NCBI GenBank assembly: GCA_021432635.1
Contig: MU270032.1
Coordinates: 1 to 64,000, forward strand
Direction of reading: 5' to 3'
Source: Thozetella sp. PMI_491
Taxonomy: Eukaryota; Ascomycota; Sordariomycetes; Chaetosphaeriales; Chaetosphaeriaceae
DNA length: 64,000 nucleotides
Part shown: piece after piece, positions 42,958 through 54,826 of the stretch
How positions within the stretch are numbered: position 1 is the stretch's first letter
Layout: each line of letters starts with the position of its first letter
The notes under the pieces: generated by a model
Told to the model about the DNA's origin: nothing
The model's database searches: none
Seen by the model: only the letters and a program-made list of their open reading frames with translations
Program-made: the position numbers and the translations under genes

Positions 42958-45354
42958 TATACCGAAGCTAGCGCAGGGAGTTTGGGCGTGCAGGTAGCAA
43001 TCTTTACGGACTGAGAGCTTGGCGGCGAATGAAGGGGGCATTGCGGCTTCGGTTATATAGTCACAATGCCCCCCCGGAGGACAAATACGTGGATCCTCTC
43101 AATACCTCGATCTTTCTAGAGTGTAGCGGCGGACAGGCAAGATGACGCTAATCCCGCGAAGTTAAGAGGGTGATGGAGTGGAGATGGCTAATGCACAGTA
43201 GCCTGCGCCGGTGCTGTCCGTTCGACCAGACAAAGCACCAGCAACCGGTGGTGCAGCGTCTACCCCTGCGAACCTTCTGGGCGTCCATTCTCCGAATCGG
43301 GAAGAGGTAGCACGGCCACTTGCCTGCTCAAGTGCCGTATAAACCCTCCCAAGAGTTAACCGACAAGCCGATGAACCACTTCATTTCCGGTCCAACAATC
43401 ACGAGAGGATTCTTCCCATGGAGCTAGATACGGAGATTCGCGGCCATCTTGACATCTTCCCTAAAAGGTGTGATTCAATTTTGACGATACGCGTGTCCTC
43501 TGAATATACCGTAGCTTTGCAGCCTAGAATCTCGCAATCCGGTCCTGACCCCAGGCATTTTCGGACATTGGTTTCAAGCCCCTCCCCGAGTACTCAAATG
43601 AGAACTGAATCATGCGGTTATTAATCTAGCAACGCAGATAGACAAGGGCCGGGATCGAGCCAAATCAACCTCCATAGTCAGGAGGAGCGAAGTGTTCGGA
43701 TGAACTAGAAGCTATCAGAGAAGCTTAGAATTATTCTTCGACCTAACGCCGTTGTGGCTTGCGAGATTGAACAGCTACCCCGAACCATTGTGGATAGAGG
43801 CTAGAAAAACTGCGGGATTTGCGGTACGGGCCTACATCCCCGATGCGGGAGGTCGCTCTATTGACCTAGAGCGTGAGACTATTGCTGCACCGGTTCATTG
43901 TCTGTGTTGTCGTGCCGTCCTTCCCGGCCCCCCGGGGGAAACGTCTTTTAGTGGAAATTGCTTCAACGGGCGCTGCGCCGGCGGCGGGAGGCTTTTTGGC
44001 CAGCCAATAGGTCCGGGGCCACAGCTTCGGGAGCCATTTCGGTCTTTCGTCCAAAGCCAACCTTGGGTCGCTGGTAAGATCACGTATTCTTGCGGGCTAT
44101 TGGCTCGTCGCGGAGCCTGAGTCAAGACGCTGGCGTCTTAGTCGCATTAGCCTTGGGCTAGTGTCGCGGACTCTGCACAAGCCGACTCCTAGCCACGCGC
44201 TAGAGCCAAGAGCTGAGACTCCTAGACAGCTCTAGCTGGGATGTACCTGCTTTTCTCTTCACTCATCGGATAAATACGAGTTCGCTCTGTCTTGAAAACA
44301 AGAAGGGTTCTTGTCGTGTAGCATCGCCATATTCAGGCTAATTGCTGGGCGATTGCAATCAGCATCGAAATACGCAGACATCTTCGTCGGAGATGGGCGG
44401 GAGAACTTGTCAGGCCCCACTAGAACCAAAACAACATCTTCAAACAGATAGGAGAAGATGCTGACATGGAGGGTTTCCCATTGTGTCGGATTAGATGAGC
44501 GGCGGGTCTCAAGAGTTCAGCCCCTGATATCTTCGATGTCGGAATGCACCGTAGGTATTATCTCCTTCGGTGCATTAGCGTCAGTAGAGCACGCTCTAGA
44601 CTTGTTCGAGAAGGAACTCCTGTAGCGGAGTCGATCAGGGAAATTCATTGCAGCGAGAAAAGCCCAAGATGTGGAAACAGGGCCGCAAGCAGGCCACACC
44701 GAACGATCCCGATGGGTACACCGTTTCGGGGCCGCACCACATTTGCCATTTAATTGGGGCATCGCCACCTCCTTGCCAATTCATGAGATCGCCCGTGGGA
44801 ACTCCGTCTGCGGGGATGCAAACTAAATCAATCAAGCGGCTTTTAAACAGCACCGGCGTGGCTTGGAATTGTTTTGAAGATAGCGCGAAACCGGAACCTA
44901 AGAGTTCAAGACTTTGGTCGGTTCCGTTCCCGATGCACTACGATCCAAACATCGCCCACGCAGTCTCGCGAGGCAACCCCCTTCAGGAGAAATCCGAAAG
45001 AATAGTTGCGAGGATTCTAGTTGCGTGCGAGTGGTCCTACTAATCCAGATCGAGATGGCCCCCTTCGGTCTTGCCAAGAGCAAGTCTAGCTTAATATTGA
45101 CGCCTTCGGCCTGTCCTAGTCCACGCGGAACCCTCCCGGTGTTTTGGTGCGGCTCTCCCCACATCAGGTTCAGCTAGGCTGCAGGGTGGCTACGGAGTAG
45201 AACTGGGAGAGAAGGAGAGGAAGAGCGAGCACCCACCCTGTCAGCGATTGACGGTTTTAGCATGTCAGGGGCGTCCGGGGGGGATTCAAAAGATAGAGAA
45301 ACCCCGCCTGCCGATCCTGCTTCCTGTCCGCGGGTCCTCGCTCGCTTTCTTGCC
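42958..45354. other. 2.4 kb gene-poor region
   Basis: Upstream of the tyrosinase and of the rhodopsin-like gene. Several open frames of 60-130 codons (for example 43752-44120 plus and 44648-45043 plus) were inspected and show no domain, signal peptide or splice support. No tRNA or repeat was found. Confidence 0.5.
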
Positions 45355-46958
45355 ATGGCTTCGCCAACGACTGGGGAGATTGACCCTGCCAGGGCCGCAG
45401 AGAGCCATGCTCCTCGGATCTTGGCGGTGTCGGCCGTCATACACTTCACGGCACTGTTGGTTGTTGCCCTGCGATCTTACACCCGGGCCGTGCTAGTTCG
45501 GTCTTTTGAGGCACGAGATGTGGTCATGTTGCTAGCCGCTGTATGTTATTCTCCCCGAGTCATGTTTTCTGTATGCAATGTGTGCGCAATGACCTAGCGC
45601 TCGAGCCTATCCACTGACAGCTGCACAAGCTTTGTGCCTTGGGCGGAGGAATGATACCGCTTTTCATACAGGCCAGCCACGGCCTAGGACACCACCAGGA
45701 CACGATATCTGAGCCGGACTTGCTCATATTCAACCAGCTCTCGTTTGTTCAATCTATTGTTCCCCTCATTGGCGGCATCGCCCTGCTAAAGATCGCCATC
45801 GCCCTCGAGATCCTTAAGCTGTTGAAGAGCACTGCATGGAAGTGGTACACCATAATCCTCTGGAGCTTGATAGGTAATATCAATACTTCTACTGTATCTG
45901 CAACCAAACATCCCTAACAGATTCTAGGTTTTGTCTGTGCATACACATTCATGGCGTGGATGACCTTCTTCTTGTTCTGCCAACCGTTGGCCTTGATTTG
46001 GGATCACACTCTCGAGGGTCACTGCTATTCGATTGACCTATTTGTCACCTTCGGCTTGGTTAATACAGGTTCGTCACATATATAAATGGCTTGGCAGGCC
46101 AGGTACCCTAGAAGGTTATAGGGCTGACTTAGCGACTTCAGGGTTCAACATCTTCACGGACGTAGCATTTGCAACGTTGCCGGTGCCCGTTATCTGGAAT
46201 CTGAAAATGCATCTACGGACACGGATATATCTTATTGCCGTTCTAAGCCTCGGTTATGTGTGGGTGCATCTTTTGCCGATTATGTTACACATCTGACAAT
46301 CTGCAGTGCTGTTATTATGGGCATCATCAAAGCCGTGTATCAGATCGCGTTCTCTTCGACGGTCGACTTCACTTTGTACGGGTGATCTAACTCCACGCTC
46401 CATGAACTGTTACTAACAATTTAATTAAACAGCAACTATGATGTTCAGTTCTGGGGACTGTAAGCTACTCATCTTGATACTCGTTGGCAAAGCACAAAGA
46501 GTTGATCGCTAATCGGCCCGGTCAATAGTATGCAGCTCAACCTAGGCATTACCGCCGCTTGCGCACCATCCCTCAAACCACTCGTCGGAAGCATCCTGAA
46601 CCTCAAGAGCTTGACTCCCAAGTACAACTATCCAAACTCCGGGGCATATGGGACACCTGGCCGGTCGGGCCGAGGTACCGGAGCGAGAGGAGTAGGTACT
46701 GCTGCCTCGCGAGGCTACATCAAGCAGAACAGCAACAACGACGGCCTAGAAGAGTTCGAGTTGAGAGACAGACGTCTCCACGGAGATCATGCTGGCGCCT
46801 ATAGCGTGTCGGCTAAAGGGCCTAACAGTCCTGAGCTGTCTCACTCGGATGGCGCATCTAGGGACAGGGCTGGCAGTGAGGAGTCAATTCTGGCGGGTAC
46901 CAGGGATTCCCCCGGAAAAGGAATATTTCGGACGACTGAAGTCACTGTCACATACTAG
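45355..46958 (+). CDS. Pth11/rhodopsin-domain integral membrane protein
   Basis: Seven exons: 45355-45540, 45621 onward, then joins through AYTFMAWMTFFLF, NTGFNIFTDVAFATLPVPVIW, GYVAVIMGIIKAVYQIAF, NYDVQFWGL and MQLNLGITAACAPSLKPLVG. The order is that of the fungal rhodopsin-fold family (often 'integral membrane protein', PTH11-like): an ALRSYTRAVLVRSF-type loop, WDHTLEGHCYS with its conserved Cys, FTDVAFATLPVPVIWNL, FWGLMQLN and CAPSLKPL. Seven helices are expected, with a long hydrophilic cytosolic tail. The start at 45355 (MASPTTGEIDP) is more family-like than 45262. No CFEM domain is visible. Receptor function is inferred for the family, not shown here. Confidence 0.85.
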
Positions 46959-47192
46959 AGTTGCATTGGCGTTTCTGCGCGAGTTATCATGGCGGCCGTT
47001 AGGGCATGGTTATAAAAAAGGTCTTTGGTTACACGCTTCACAAATATGCACCTTCCAACCTGACTTTGGTCCGTCTACTCTGAGGGCGGGCTTTATACTC
47101 CTCTCCGGAACTGTCTTGAGCAATACGACCTTGGATTTCTAGAGGCTCTGGTCTGGAGGTGACGCGCCTGAACCGACACCATGCTCACCACA

Positions 47193-48209
47193 TCACCACT
47201 GCAACTTCCAACCCTGCGAAACCATGAGCTTTGCCGACGCTGCCACAATCGCGGTAAGGGTCGACGTCGTCAAAAAGTCAGCTACGCCCGATCCGACTAC
47301 GCTCTCGAGCCACGAGAGGCTCTTGGCTCCAGTTGGCTGGCGCTTTGCCATGCCGAGAAGAACGGTGAGGATGGTGGAAACGATATAGACCTCCAGAGAG
47401 CGCCGGCCCACGGCCTGCAGCAGGCCCTGGACGCCAGCCGGCAAATAAGGGAGGCCGGCCTCCACAGCGAGGTACTTCAAAATCGAGACACCGGAGGAGA
47501 CGAGCACGAAAGAGGGCGTCCATAGGCTCTTGGAAATGGGTGCATACTTGGGAAGGAGTCCGTGGAGAGTCTCGCCCGTGGCGATTGCGCCTAGGGCGAC
47601 CGCGGCCTTGTGCCAGATGTCCAGGTCGGAGGCTTCGACGAACAGCTGGCCCACAAGCATCGAGACAGCGGTGGTCAGGGAACCCAGAAGCCCCTCGGGG
47701 TCGTACGACGGTTTGTAGATGCGTGAGCCAAAGAAGAGCTGATCAATCCGCGTCTGCGCCGTGCCGGCGGCGTCGGCGGCGGCGTAGTCCGGATGGGCCA
47801 GAGGGTTGCTGCGGTTCGTCTCGGAAGCCCCCGCCAGCGTGACGCCATACCATAGGCCGACCAGAGGCAGGCCGTAGGTCTTGCGCAAAAAGGCCGACTC
47901 GGGTGCATTGGCGATGAGGCTCGCGAGACCTAGTCTCTGCAGCACGCCCGGAATCCGCACCGGCTTTCCGTGGGTTACAGCCACCAGCGCGTTGAGGCCG
48001 AGGCCCACCCCTACAAGCCCGAGGCTTCGGCGTACCGGCGTAGGCGACATACCAGAAAGGAACGCGAAACAGGGGAAGATGGTGTCGGCATAGGTGATCT
48101 GGCCGACGTATGGAGAGTGGCTCGTCCACCACAGGCCGCTGGCGTTGACGAACGTCATCTCGAGGCTCGTCAGGCCGCGGACGACGTCCCTGACCGGGTC
48201 GCGCGACAT
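47193..48209 (-). CDS. HGSNAT/NagX-like multi-pass membrane protein
   Basis: Single exon, 338 residues, about ten hydrophobic segments. The N-terminal VRDVVRGLTSLEMTFVNASG is the D-x-x-RGL entry of heparan-alpha-glucosaminide N-acetyltransferase-like and bacterial NagX/DUF5009 proteins. IPGVLQRLGLASLIA corresponds to the family's 'R(I/V)PGVLQRIA' block, and RIDQLFFGSRIYKPSYDPEGLLGSL to the 'DPEGLLS' block. These are all recognisable from motif memory. Members acetylate or transport amino sugars across membranes; substrate unknown. The gene is visibly GC-richer than its neighbours and intronless. It is convergent with the rhodopsin-like gene, about 230 bases apart. Confidence 0.82.
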   Translation of the reverse strand: MSRDPVRDVVRGLTSLEMTFVNASGLWWTSHSPYVGQITYADTIFPCFAFLSGMSPTPVRRSLGLVGVGLGLNALVAVTHGKPVRIPGVLQRLGLASLIANAPESAFLRKTYGLPLVGLWYGVTLAGASETNRSNPLAHPDYAAADAAGTAQTRIDQLFFGSRIYKPSYDPEGLLGSLTTAVSMLVGQLFVEASDLDIWHKAAVALGAIATGETLHGLLPKYAPISKSLWTPSFVLVSSGVSILKYLAVEAGLPYLPAGVQGLLQAVGRRSLEVYIVSTILTVLLGMAKRQPTGAKSLSWLESVVGSGVADFLTTSTLTAIVAASAKLMVSQGWKLQW

Positions 48210-49574
48210 CTTGCCGATTTTTCGTGCTTGTCTTTGAGATATTAAAGAAAGGCGGGCGGACGCAGCTCACCAAGGTGTTGTAGGCTCCGAACCGCAGGCG
48301 AGGCGTGCAGCGGTGACGTCTGGTTTCGTGGCGGAAGCTTCTCACAGAAAAAGGAGGGGTCGGGTTGATCTCTGGTGGTCATAGCGCCGTCCACACGAGA
48401 TGCGGAGCTTGGAATGCGTTTCTCCCAATTTGGAACGTTACTTTGCCTACCTTCGGTACTCGGGTACCCACATTCTCTTAGCGATCGGTCAAGCGACAAT
48501 TATTCCTGTAATAGGTTTACAGGCTCGCTTGAGACTGGTCTATGCTGGTTTATTGTATATAGCCGAGGTTGGTGAGGTTAATTGTCGTGATCATGCGGTG
48601 CGTGGCTGTGGCTCGAGCGGTTAATTAAGGTAGGCAGGCACATATAAGTGCTGCATGTATTGTTCAGTCAGTGGCTTTGAACGCTATGTGCACAGAAAGC
48701 GCGGTATGTATAGGGCTAGTGCAGAAGTTCGAATGCCCCCCTCAAGTATCAATTATCATGGACTAAGGGAAGATGCGATGAACCATCGTCTCGAGTGACC
48801 GGGCAGTATTTATACCCCTATATGAGTAACGATCATGCGTACCAGCGCCAGACGAGCGATGTTCGCACTAGGCCCAGTGGCAGGCCTCATCGAAGAGGGC
48901 ATCATCCATCCTTAGCTCGTATACTTGGTATTTCCTGTCTACTATACTTCTTACTCCCAATATTTCCCATCATAACCCTCCGATAGGAGATTTATCTGAT
49001 TACAGTTCCTATACTTGGAATTGTCGGTGCTAACGTCTAGTTGTGCCACTCTGGATATTTGTGCCATCATTCCGCAAGTGAGCATCTGTAGGTACCGTAC
49101 GATCTACGGGTGGAGACGTAAACGAGAGGTAATGAAGGTGAAGTCTTGGCTACGTATTGGAACAAGGGAACACAAAAGTAGTCGCCAAGCTATATCCATG
49201 ACTACGTACGAAGCCCCGAGGACTTATGAATTGCTTCCAATTAAGGGGATTGTCGTTCTTCGCTACAAGGGTTTTAGTGAAACCGTTTTTGTGGGGCGAG
49301 GATTGTAACGAGTAGAGCGGGAGTGTGCAGGTCTCTATCCTTTTCAAGCCGCGCCAAAATCCTAACGCCGTATTAATAGCAGATTTAACATTGCAGGGGC
49401 AAATCTAATCTGCAAATGTCCCTCGTAGCGACAACCGGCGCTACTTAGGTACGGTAACGATACACTTCTTATAGATATGATATCCTCTGCGCAAAGCTTC
49501 TCGTTCTCTCCTCTGGTGTAGTTGGCCCAAAGCTGAACAATTGAGAACCGCTGTCTCCGTTCTTTCCTGTCAAA
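48210..49574. other. Divergent 1.36 kb intergenic region
   Basis: Lies between the HGSNAT-like gene (minus) and the GH12 gene (plus). No gene or RNA recognised. The two promoters must be here. Confidence 0.5.
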
Positions 49575-50723
49575 ATGTGTTCCCTTCGATATCTTTGCAC
49601 GCTTAGTGTTGCCTTGGTTGTAGCTGCCACTTTCGCCGATGCAGAAGATTGCAATGATCCCGAGTCCCATGGGCGGCGCACACGTACCGTGACAGTCTCA
49701 CCATCAGATACGCCGTCCAGGCCTGCTCCAGAGAACTTCACAAAATCGACAATAAGGAATGGAGTCTCGGCGGTTACCATTAGCACGAGTCTTCCAGCCC
49801 CAACAACTTTGTTGTCTGTCGCCAGCTCGAACTCAGCAGCCAATGTTGAGCCAAGCCCAACCGCGACTTTGGCTGCAGAGCTAGCCGATGCTGCAGCAAG
49901 TACACCTTCAAACTTGGCATCTTCTGTGGTCTCGAGCGTGTTGGCTAAAGTGCAACCTACGACGCAATGCGGGACGGACGATCGTGTCAATTTGCCCGGC
50001 ACGGGCATGTCGGTCGCCAACTCGATGTACGGCGCCGCCTTAATGAGCGGAACACAGTGCACCAACTACGACACCATAAACCAGGCGGGCATTGTGTGGA
50101 CGAGCGTCACGAATGTCGATAAGACAAATGTCAACGACGCCAAGGGCTACTCTAACATTGGTCTCGGTAAGAACGTGAAGAACCGACTCTCCAGCATCTC
50201 TTCCATTCCGGTTTATTACAAGTGGGAACGCACAAACACCACAGAATTCAGGGGTATGTGCCAGTATTTTTGCAGTAGTATATCATCTAGCGGATTACAA
50301 TGCAACTTCTGACACTAGCTTGATATAGGAAACAACTGCTTCGACTTTATCACTTCCCCGACTGCTGGCCTAGCTGGAGACAACCCGGGATCGTCTGAGT
50401 TTATGCTCTGGATCGCGATATGGGGGAATCAAGTCCCGATTGGTTATGCGCAAGGTCCAATCGACGTTGTCAACCTCTTCGGCATATCTTGGAATCTCTA
50501 CTCGGGCACTAACCCCGGGAACGGTGTTACTGTCAGGAGCATGCTCCCCAACTCTCCTATCAACGGAGAATTCTCGGCCGATCTAAAAGAGTGGCTGCAG
50601 TACATGGTGACTAAAGGGTTCATCGCGGCCACTGACTATGTCAATATCGGGAATGCAGGGTCCGAGATCTTCTACGGAAACGCGGTTATGAACGCTACTA
50701 CATTCCTCACTATTAATCTGTGA
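49575..50723 (+). CDS. Secreted GH12 glucanase (endoglucanase/xyloglucanase)
   Basis: 357 residues from exons 49575-50253 and 50329-50723 (75-base intron). A signal peptide (RYLCTLSVALVVAATFADA) is followed by about 105 residues of Ser/Thr/Ala-rich sequence, then the GH12 jelly-roll. Its start is CGTDDRVNLPGTG, with YGAALMSGTQCTNYDTI. The likely nucleophile Glu is in SSEFMLWIAIWGN and the acid/base Glu in GNAGSEIFYGN; FDFITSPTAGL and PIDVVNLFGISWNLYSG are further family blocks. It cuts beta-1,4-glucans or xyloglucan in plant cell walls. No carbohydrate-binding module is visible; the N-terminal extension is unusual. Secreted enzyme. Confidence 0.9.
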
Positions 50724-52750
50724 TGGTGATGCCGTTCTCAAGGCCACCTAAGCTCGAGCATAGCTTTCACAAGCATCCATCGAGGAAAGTCCATGACACC
50801 ATCAGGCTAGATTCTAGGAAAGGTTAATTTATAGAAATGGCCACCGTCAGTATTCTCTTCCATCGTATCTGCATCGAAACTGCGAAAAGGCCAGATCCGC
50901 ACTTGTCCTTGAACTGTGTTCAATCCGGCCACGGTCCTCGAGCACTGCCTTGGGTGTCGAATTCTCTTTACATTCATGCATTCAAGCCAATGCTCGTGGG
51001 CGAAACCACTTTAGACGCTGTGCAATACGAGCGGGGAGTGTGGTGTGAAGGCTGGACGACGTCAGAGGGAGGCAGTATCGGGACCCGGGCAACACAATTA
51101 CCTCAAATGGGTGATATCTTGGCTGCAGAGCTACTTAACTTTGCCTCGTGACTATAGTCCATCATGGTAAAGGTGGCAGCAACCATTCCTGCTAAGTTTA
51201 ACTCACGATGTCTAGTATCAAGACCTACCATTGTCTATATAACTAGCCTGAACCTGTAGGCGATGGGTATTCTTAGCACTCGCATGATCCGCTATGTCAA
51301 CGAATGATTGATATATGGTTCCAATGTCGCCGCTGCCGCCGGAAACTTGAAAATTATTCCATGGCGCCTCTTTCACACTTTCCGACACCCAACGCCGGAC
51401 TGAGTAGCCTGGCTTCCTTGTATTTGACCTATCGGCCTTCCTCCAGCCCGGACCTATGATATGTATCAAAATGTGATGTTTGACATGTTTGAAGATGTAT
51501 TGAAGTTCATACCCTCTGACCGAGACTCTTTTTGGCTGTTAGTGCCCATGTTTCGCGGAGGCTGTTTTTAGTACTTTGGCTAGGTCATAGGAGCCGCCGT
51601 AGGTGAGCAAGTAGGCCGAACGAAGGGTACATGAAGGAGTAGGTGCTCCGTAGAAGAACTTTTTGGAGGTTGTAGATGGAGAGCATCACACTTCATGAGC
51701 GTGGAAATGAAAGGCGACTATTCCTCGCCGTGCTAGTTCCGGGTCCGGTAACTCTCTAATATCTTAAATTGTCAAGCTTCCCTGTCTCGACTTGAACTCA
51801 ACACTGCACATTTCTACAATCAGGTATGGGACCAGCATTTTCATTGGTGAAAGAAGATTCCTGTTGCCCGTGCTGGAAGGCGTCTGATAGACAGCTTCCG
51901 TCGTGCCTTGATATAGCGTCAATTTGCAAGCCTTAGAAGGCACAATTGGTAATTCTCTAGTAGCCATAGACCATTCAACAAAATGGCCTACGACGCATAA
52001 CAGTAATCTTGACACAGTACTGCGTCACCAGGTCTAGGTGTTCTAGTCCGTCCATGGCTGTTTTTCTCACATGTGCAGTCCTAGTAACAAGGAGTGATTT
52101 CTTTGCGTTGGTTTCCTCTGGATAAATTGTGGCAGTAGGCCAATATTTTGGTTGGTCTGCGAGATAAATTTGCAGAATCTCGATGCTTTTGAAGATGCCC
52201 GGACGAATCAGAAATTTGGCCTTAAGCCTACAGGCTCCCGAACGCAGGCGTTTCATCCACCTATCTTGGCTATTAGGTGTAATAATCGTAGGGAGGTATA
52301 TAGTGGACGGTGGCCTTCATGCGACTTTCATGCATAAGAGTAGAATGACCCCCACTGTGTTCATTGGCTAGAAAAAATGGCCTCGCTGCCTCCATGGCCA
52401 CATGCAGGAGTGGGGTTGCATGGAGCTGGAAGTACCAGGCTCTGACAGGGGGGCGTTTGTTACCACGTGTGCGCAAGGCGGGTCGGTGCCGGCACCTTTT
52501 ATTAAGGTCGTACCTATTAACCATCTTTCATAGCGCTGTTGGTCGATAACTTCAACTTTGTATCCGAGCATTACAGCAGGGTAGTATTCAGCCTACCTGG
52601 TAATTAGAACACTTCCGTGCTTTGAGGGAGTTGTCCTGACCAACTTTATCGAGCTGAACGGGTATTGCATTTCCAACGAGAAGTATGGTATATTTCAATT
52701 TTAAAGGAGCTATATTCAAATGGTGCAGTGGTACTTATTTAACCACCTAT
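50724..52750. other. 2 kb gene-poor region with dispersed repeat
   Basis: No gene recognised; an open frame at 50837-51151 has no known features. The right half carries one copy of an ~86-base repeat (52362-52447) whose second copy lies at 55172-55257. Confidence 0.5.
52362..52447 (+). repeat. Dispersed repeat, copy 1
   Basis: Begins attggctagaaaaaatgg and continues with cctcgctgcc, a variable stretch and cacatgcaggagtgggg. The second copy has one more A in the A-run and small substitutions. Both copies have the same orientation. Confidence 0.85.
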
Positions 52751-54826
52751 TCACTGCCCCTTGCCTCCCACGACGCGGCCATCCTTCAGTCGCCTTAGGG
52801 TCTTACCCGCTCTTATACCAGTCATTTTGCCTTCGTCAAGGGCTATCATCCCGTTAACAAGCACAAACCTAATGCCTTGGCTCGGTAACTTGGGCTCTTC
52901 AAATGTCGCCATGTCTTTGATCGTCTCGGGGTCAAATACAACGATGTCGGCGGCGGATCCTTCGGCAATGAGGCCGCGATGGGGATAGATTGAGAGACGT
53001 CGGGCTGGGCGGGAAGTCATATGAGCTACCATCTCAGGGATGGAGACTAGTGCGAGCTCCCGAGCATAGTGGCCTGTTTAGATTGGACACATGTGTTAGA
53101 ATCAAGTGTAGCTGGATTGAAACATCACAAGAAGGCATGGTGGAGGGAACGGGACGATCTTGCCTAGAAAGCGAGGAAATGTGCCATATGCTCGCGGATG
53201 AAGCGCTTCTCCGTGCAGAATGGCGTCGCTACCTGCCATGTGCACGCTATGCTTCAGAATCTGCTGGACATTCTCCTCGTTCCCGACGTGCACCAGGCAG
53301 CTTGTCGCCAGCTTGTCCTTTTGCAGTATTTCAAAGAAAACGTCGATCGATGTCCTGTTCTCAGAGCGTGCCACCTCACCTAGCCGGCGGCCAGCGTATG
53401 AGGCAATCGACTTGTCGCTAGGCGTGCCTATCTATAGTACAATCGATAAGGGCCTGGAATTTTTGGAAGGTTTTCTGGAAGGGGAGCAGCAGCATACCTG
53501 AACCTCATCCCAGTGAACCGGTATTCCGTGACCACCGTCAGATCCTTTCACCTCGATGGCGTAGCGAATCTTCTCCCTAATTTCTGGATCCTGAAGCCGC
53601 TTCAATGCCTCAACTGGCCCTCCAGAAGACGCCCAGCTCGGCATGAGCGAAGCCAATGTGGTGCATCCCGGAAGGTATGGATAAGTATCGAGAGTGATCT
53701 CAACGCCCTTTCCAATACTCTGGTCAATCATCGAGATAAGTTCTGGCGCCCTACCCTTATTCTCCGAATAATTCAGTGTGGCGTGTGTGAGGTCTGCAAT
53801 TAGTTAGCGCTTCTTCCACTCACGAACCAGCTTGGGACGTGGCTCACGGATAGGGCACCCCGTGAGTTCGCCGAGTTGGAGCATCTCAGCATAGCTCTCA
53901 ATAGCTCGTAGACCATAGCTGCGATGATGTGGGGCGTAAAAAGCACCCGGGTACTCCGACTTGAGGGTCTTGCAGAGGACAGCGAGCTCAGATGTTGACG
54001 CATACATTCCAGGAGTGTACGTGAGGCCACTGTTTTACCAGCATGGTCAGCCAGAAATTCTCGGAGTCCGAACGAATTGAGATCCCTAGATGTGACAAGC
54101 GGCACACGGAGACCGGGATGCTCGCCTTGACATGCCCACAGCACCTTGTTCCATCCCCTCCCGCAAGAGTTGCACCTGTCGCTGGATTTGTTCTTCTGTT
54201 GCAGGGGTATCGCAGGGCCCCACGGCAAGTAAGCGTAAATTTCCCTGGGGAACTAGCATGGCAACGTTGGTCGCAGTGCGATTCCTCTCAAGACAATCAA
54301 GATATTCTCCTACTGTCTGCCATTCGAACATGCCTACCCCGTTCAGCTTGGTCTGACATTCCTCATCTGTCGGGTTCCCATTCCAGCCGGCGATCTGCTG
54401 CCGTATGGCCGTGAGTTCGTCTCGATTCTGGATTGGCGCATAAGATATTCCGTCCTGGCCGACGACCTCGGTCTGAAGACATCCTGCGTTAGCTACAAAG
54501 TGTAGCTGACCATGGTCCGATGATTACTAGGCGCAAGTATAGTGCCAGTGACGTACAGTGCATCCCTGGGTGATCTTTGCCTCGTGCTCCGGGTGCGTCA
54601 ACAAGTACAAGTCGGAGTGAGCATGCATGTCGATGAAGCCGGGTGAGAGGTAGTAGCCCTCGGCCTTGATCCGGCGAGCGGAGGCGGGGGCATCTACCGA
54701 GCCCGGGTCGCCGATTTTAGCAATGAGCCCATTGGAGACAAGCAGGTCGGCGACGAAGGGCTGTACGGATTCGTCGCCGGTGATGATTGTGGCAGAAAGA
54801 AAAAGAATGTCACTTTCAGTCGCCAT
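52751..54826 (-). CDS. N-acyl-D-amino-acid deacylase (D-aminoacylase) family
   Basis: 471 residues from exons 54826-54557, 54472-54126, 54029-53848, 53793-53498, 53431-53164 and 53073-52751. An amidohydrolase-superfamily TIM barrel: GYYLSPGFIDMHAHSDLYLL carries the H-x-H metal site, ITQGCTTEVVGQDGISYAP the Cys region, then YAPHHRSYGLRAIESYAEM, CPIHLTHATLNYSENKGR, SDAILHGEALHPRAYGTFPR and the C-terminal beta-sandwich IAEGSAADIVVFDPETI. It hydrolyses N-acyl-D-amino acids to D-amino acids in bacteria; the fungal role is inferred. Introns 54125-54030 and 53163-53074 have GC donors. No signal peptide. The gene is bracketed by two copies of a dispersed repeat. Confidence 0.9.
53074..53163 (-). other. 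GC-AG intron (D-aminoacylase gene, last intron)
   Basis: 90-base intron, donor TAG|GCAAGA, acceptor aacag. It joins FPRFLG to HYARELALV. Confidence 0.65.
54030..54125 (-). other. GC-AG intron (D-aminoacylase gene, second intron)
   Basis: 96-base intron, donor AAG|GCGAGC, acceptor aacag. It joins GAVGMS to SGLTYTPGMYAS. Confidence 0.65.

Noticed and set aside
42958-45354. Open frames of 60-130 codons between tyrosinase and rhodopsin-like gene
   Set aside because: No signal peptide, domain, or splice-joined extension; overlapping frames on both strands are equally open.
47181-48345. Several long frames on both strands across the HGSNAT-like gene
   Set aside because: GC-rich coding sequence opens other frames; only the 338-residue frame has family motifs.
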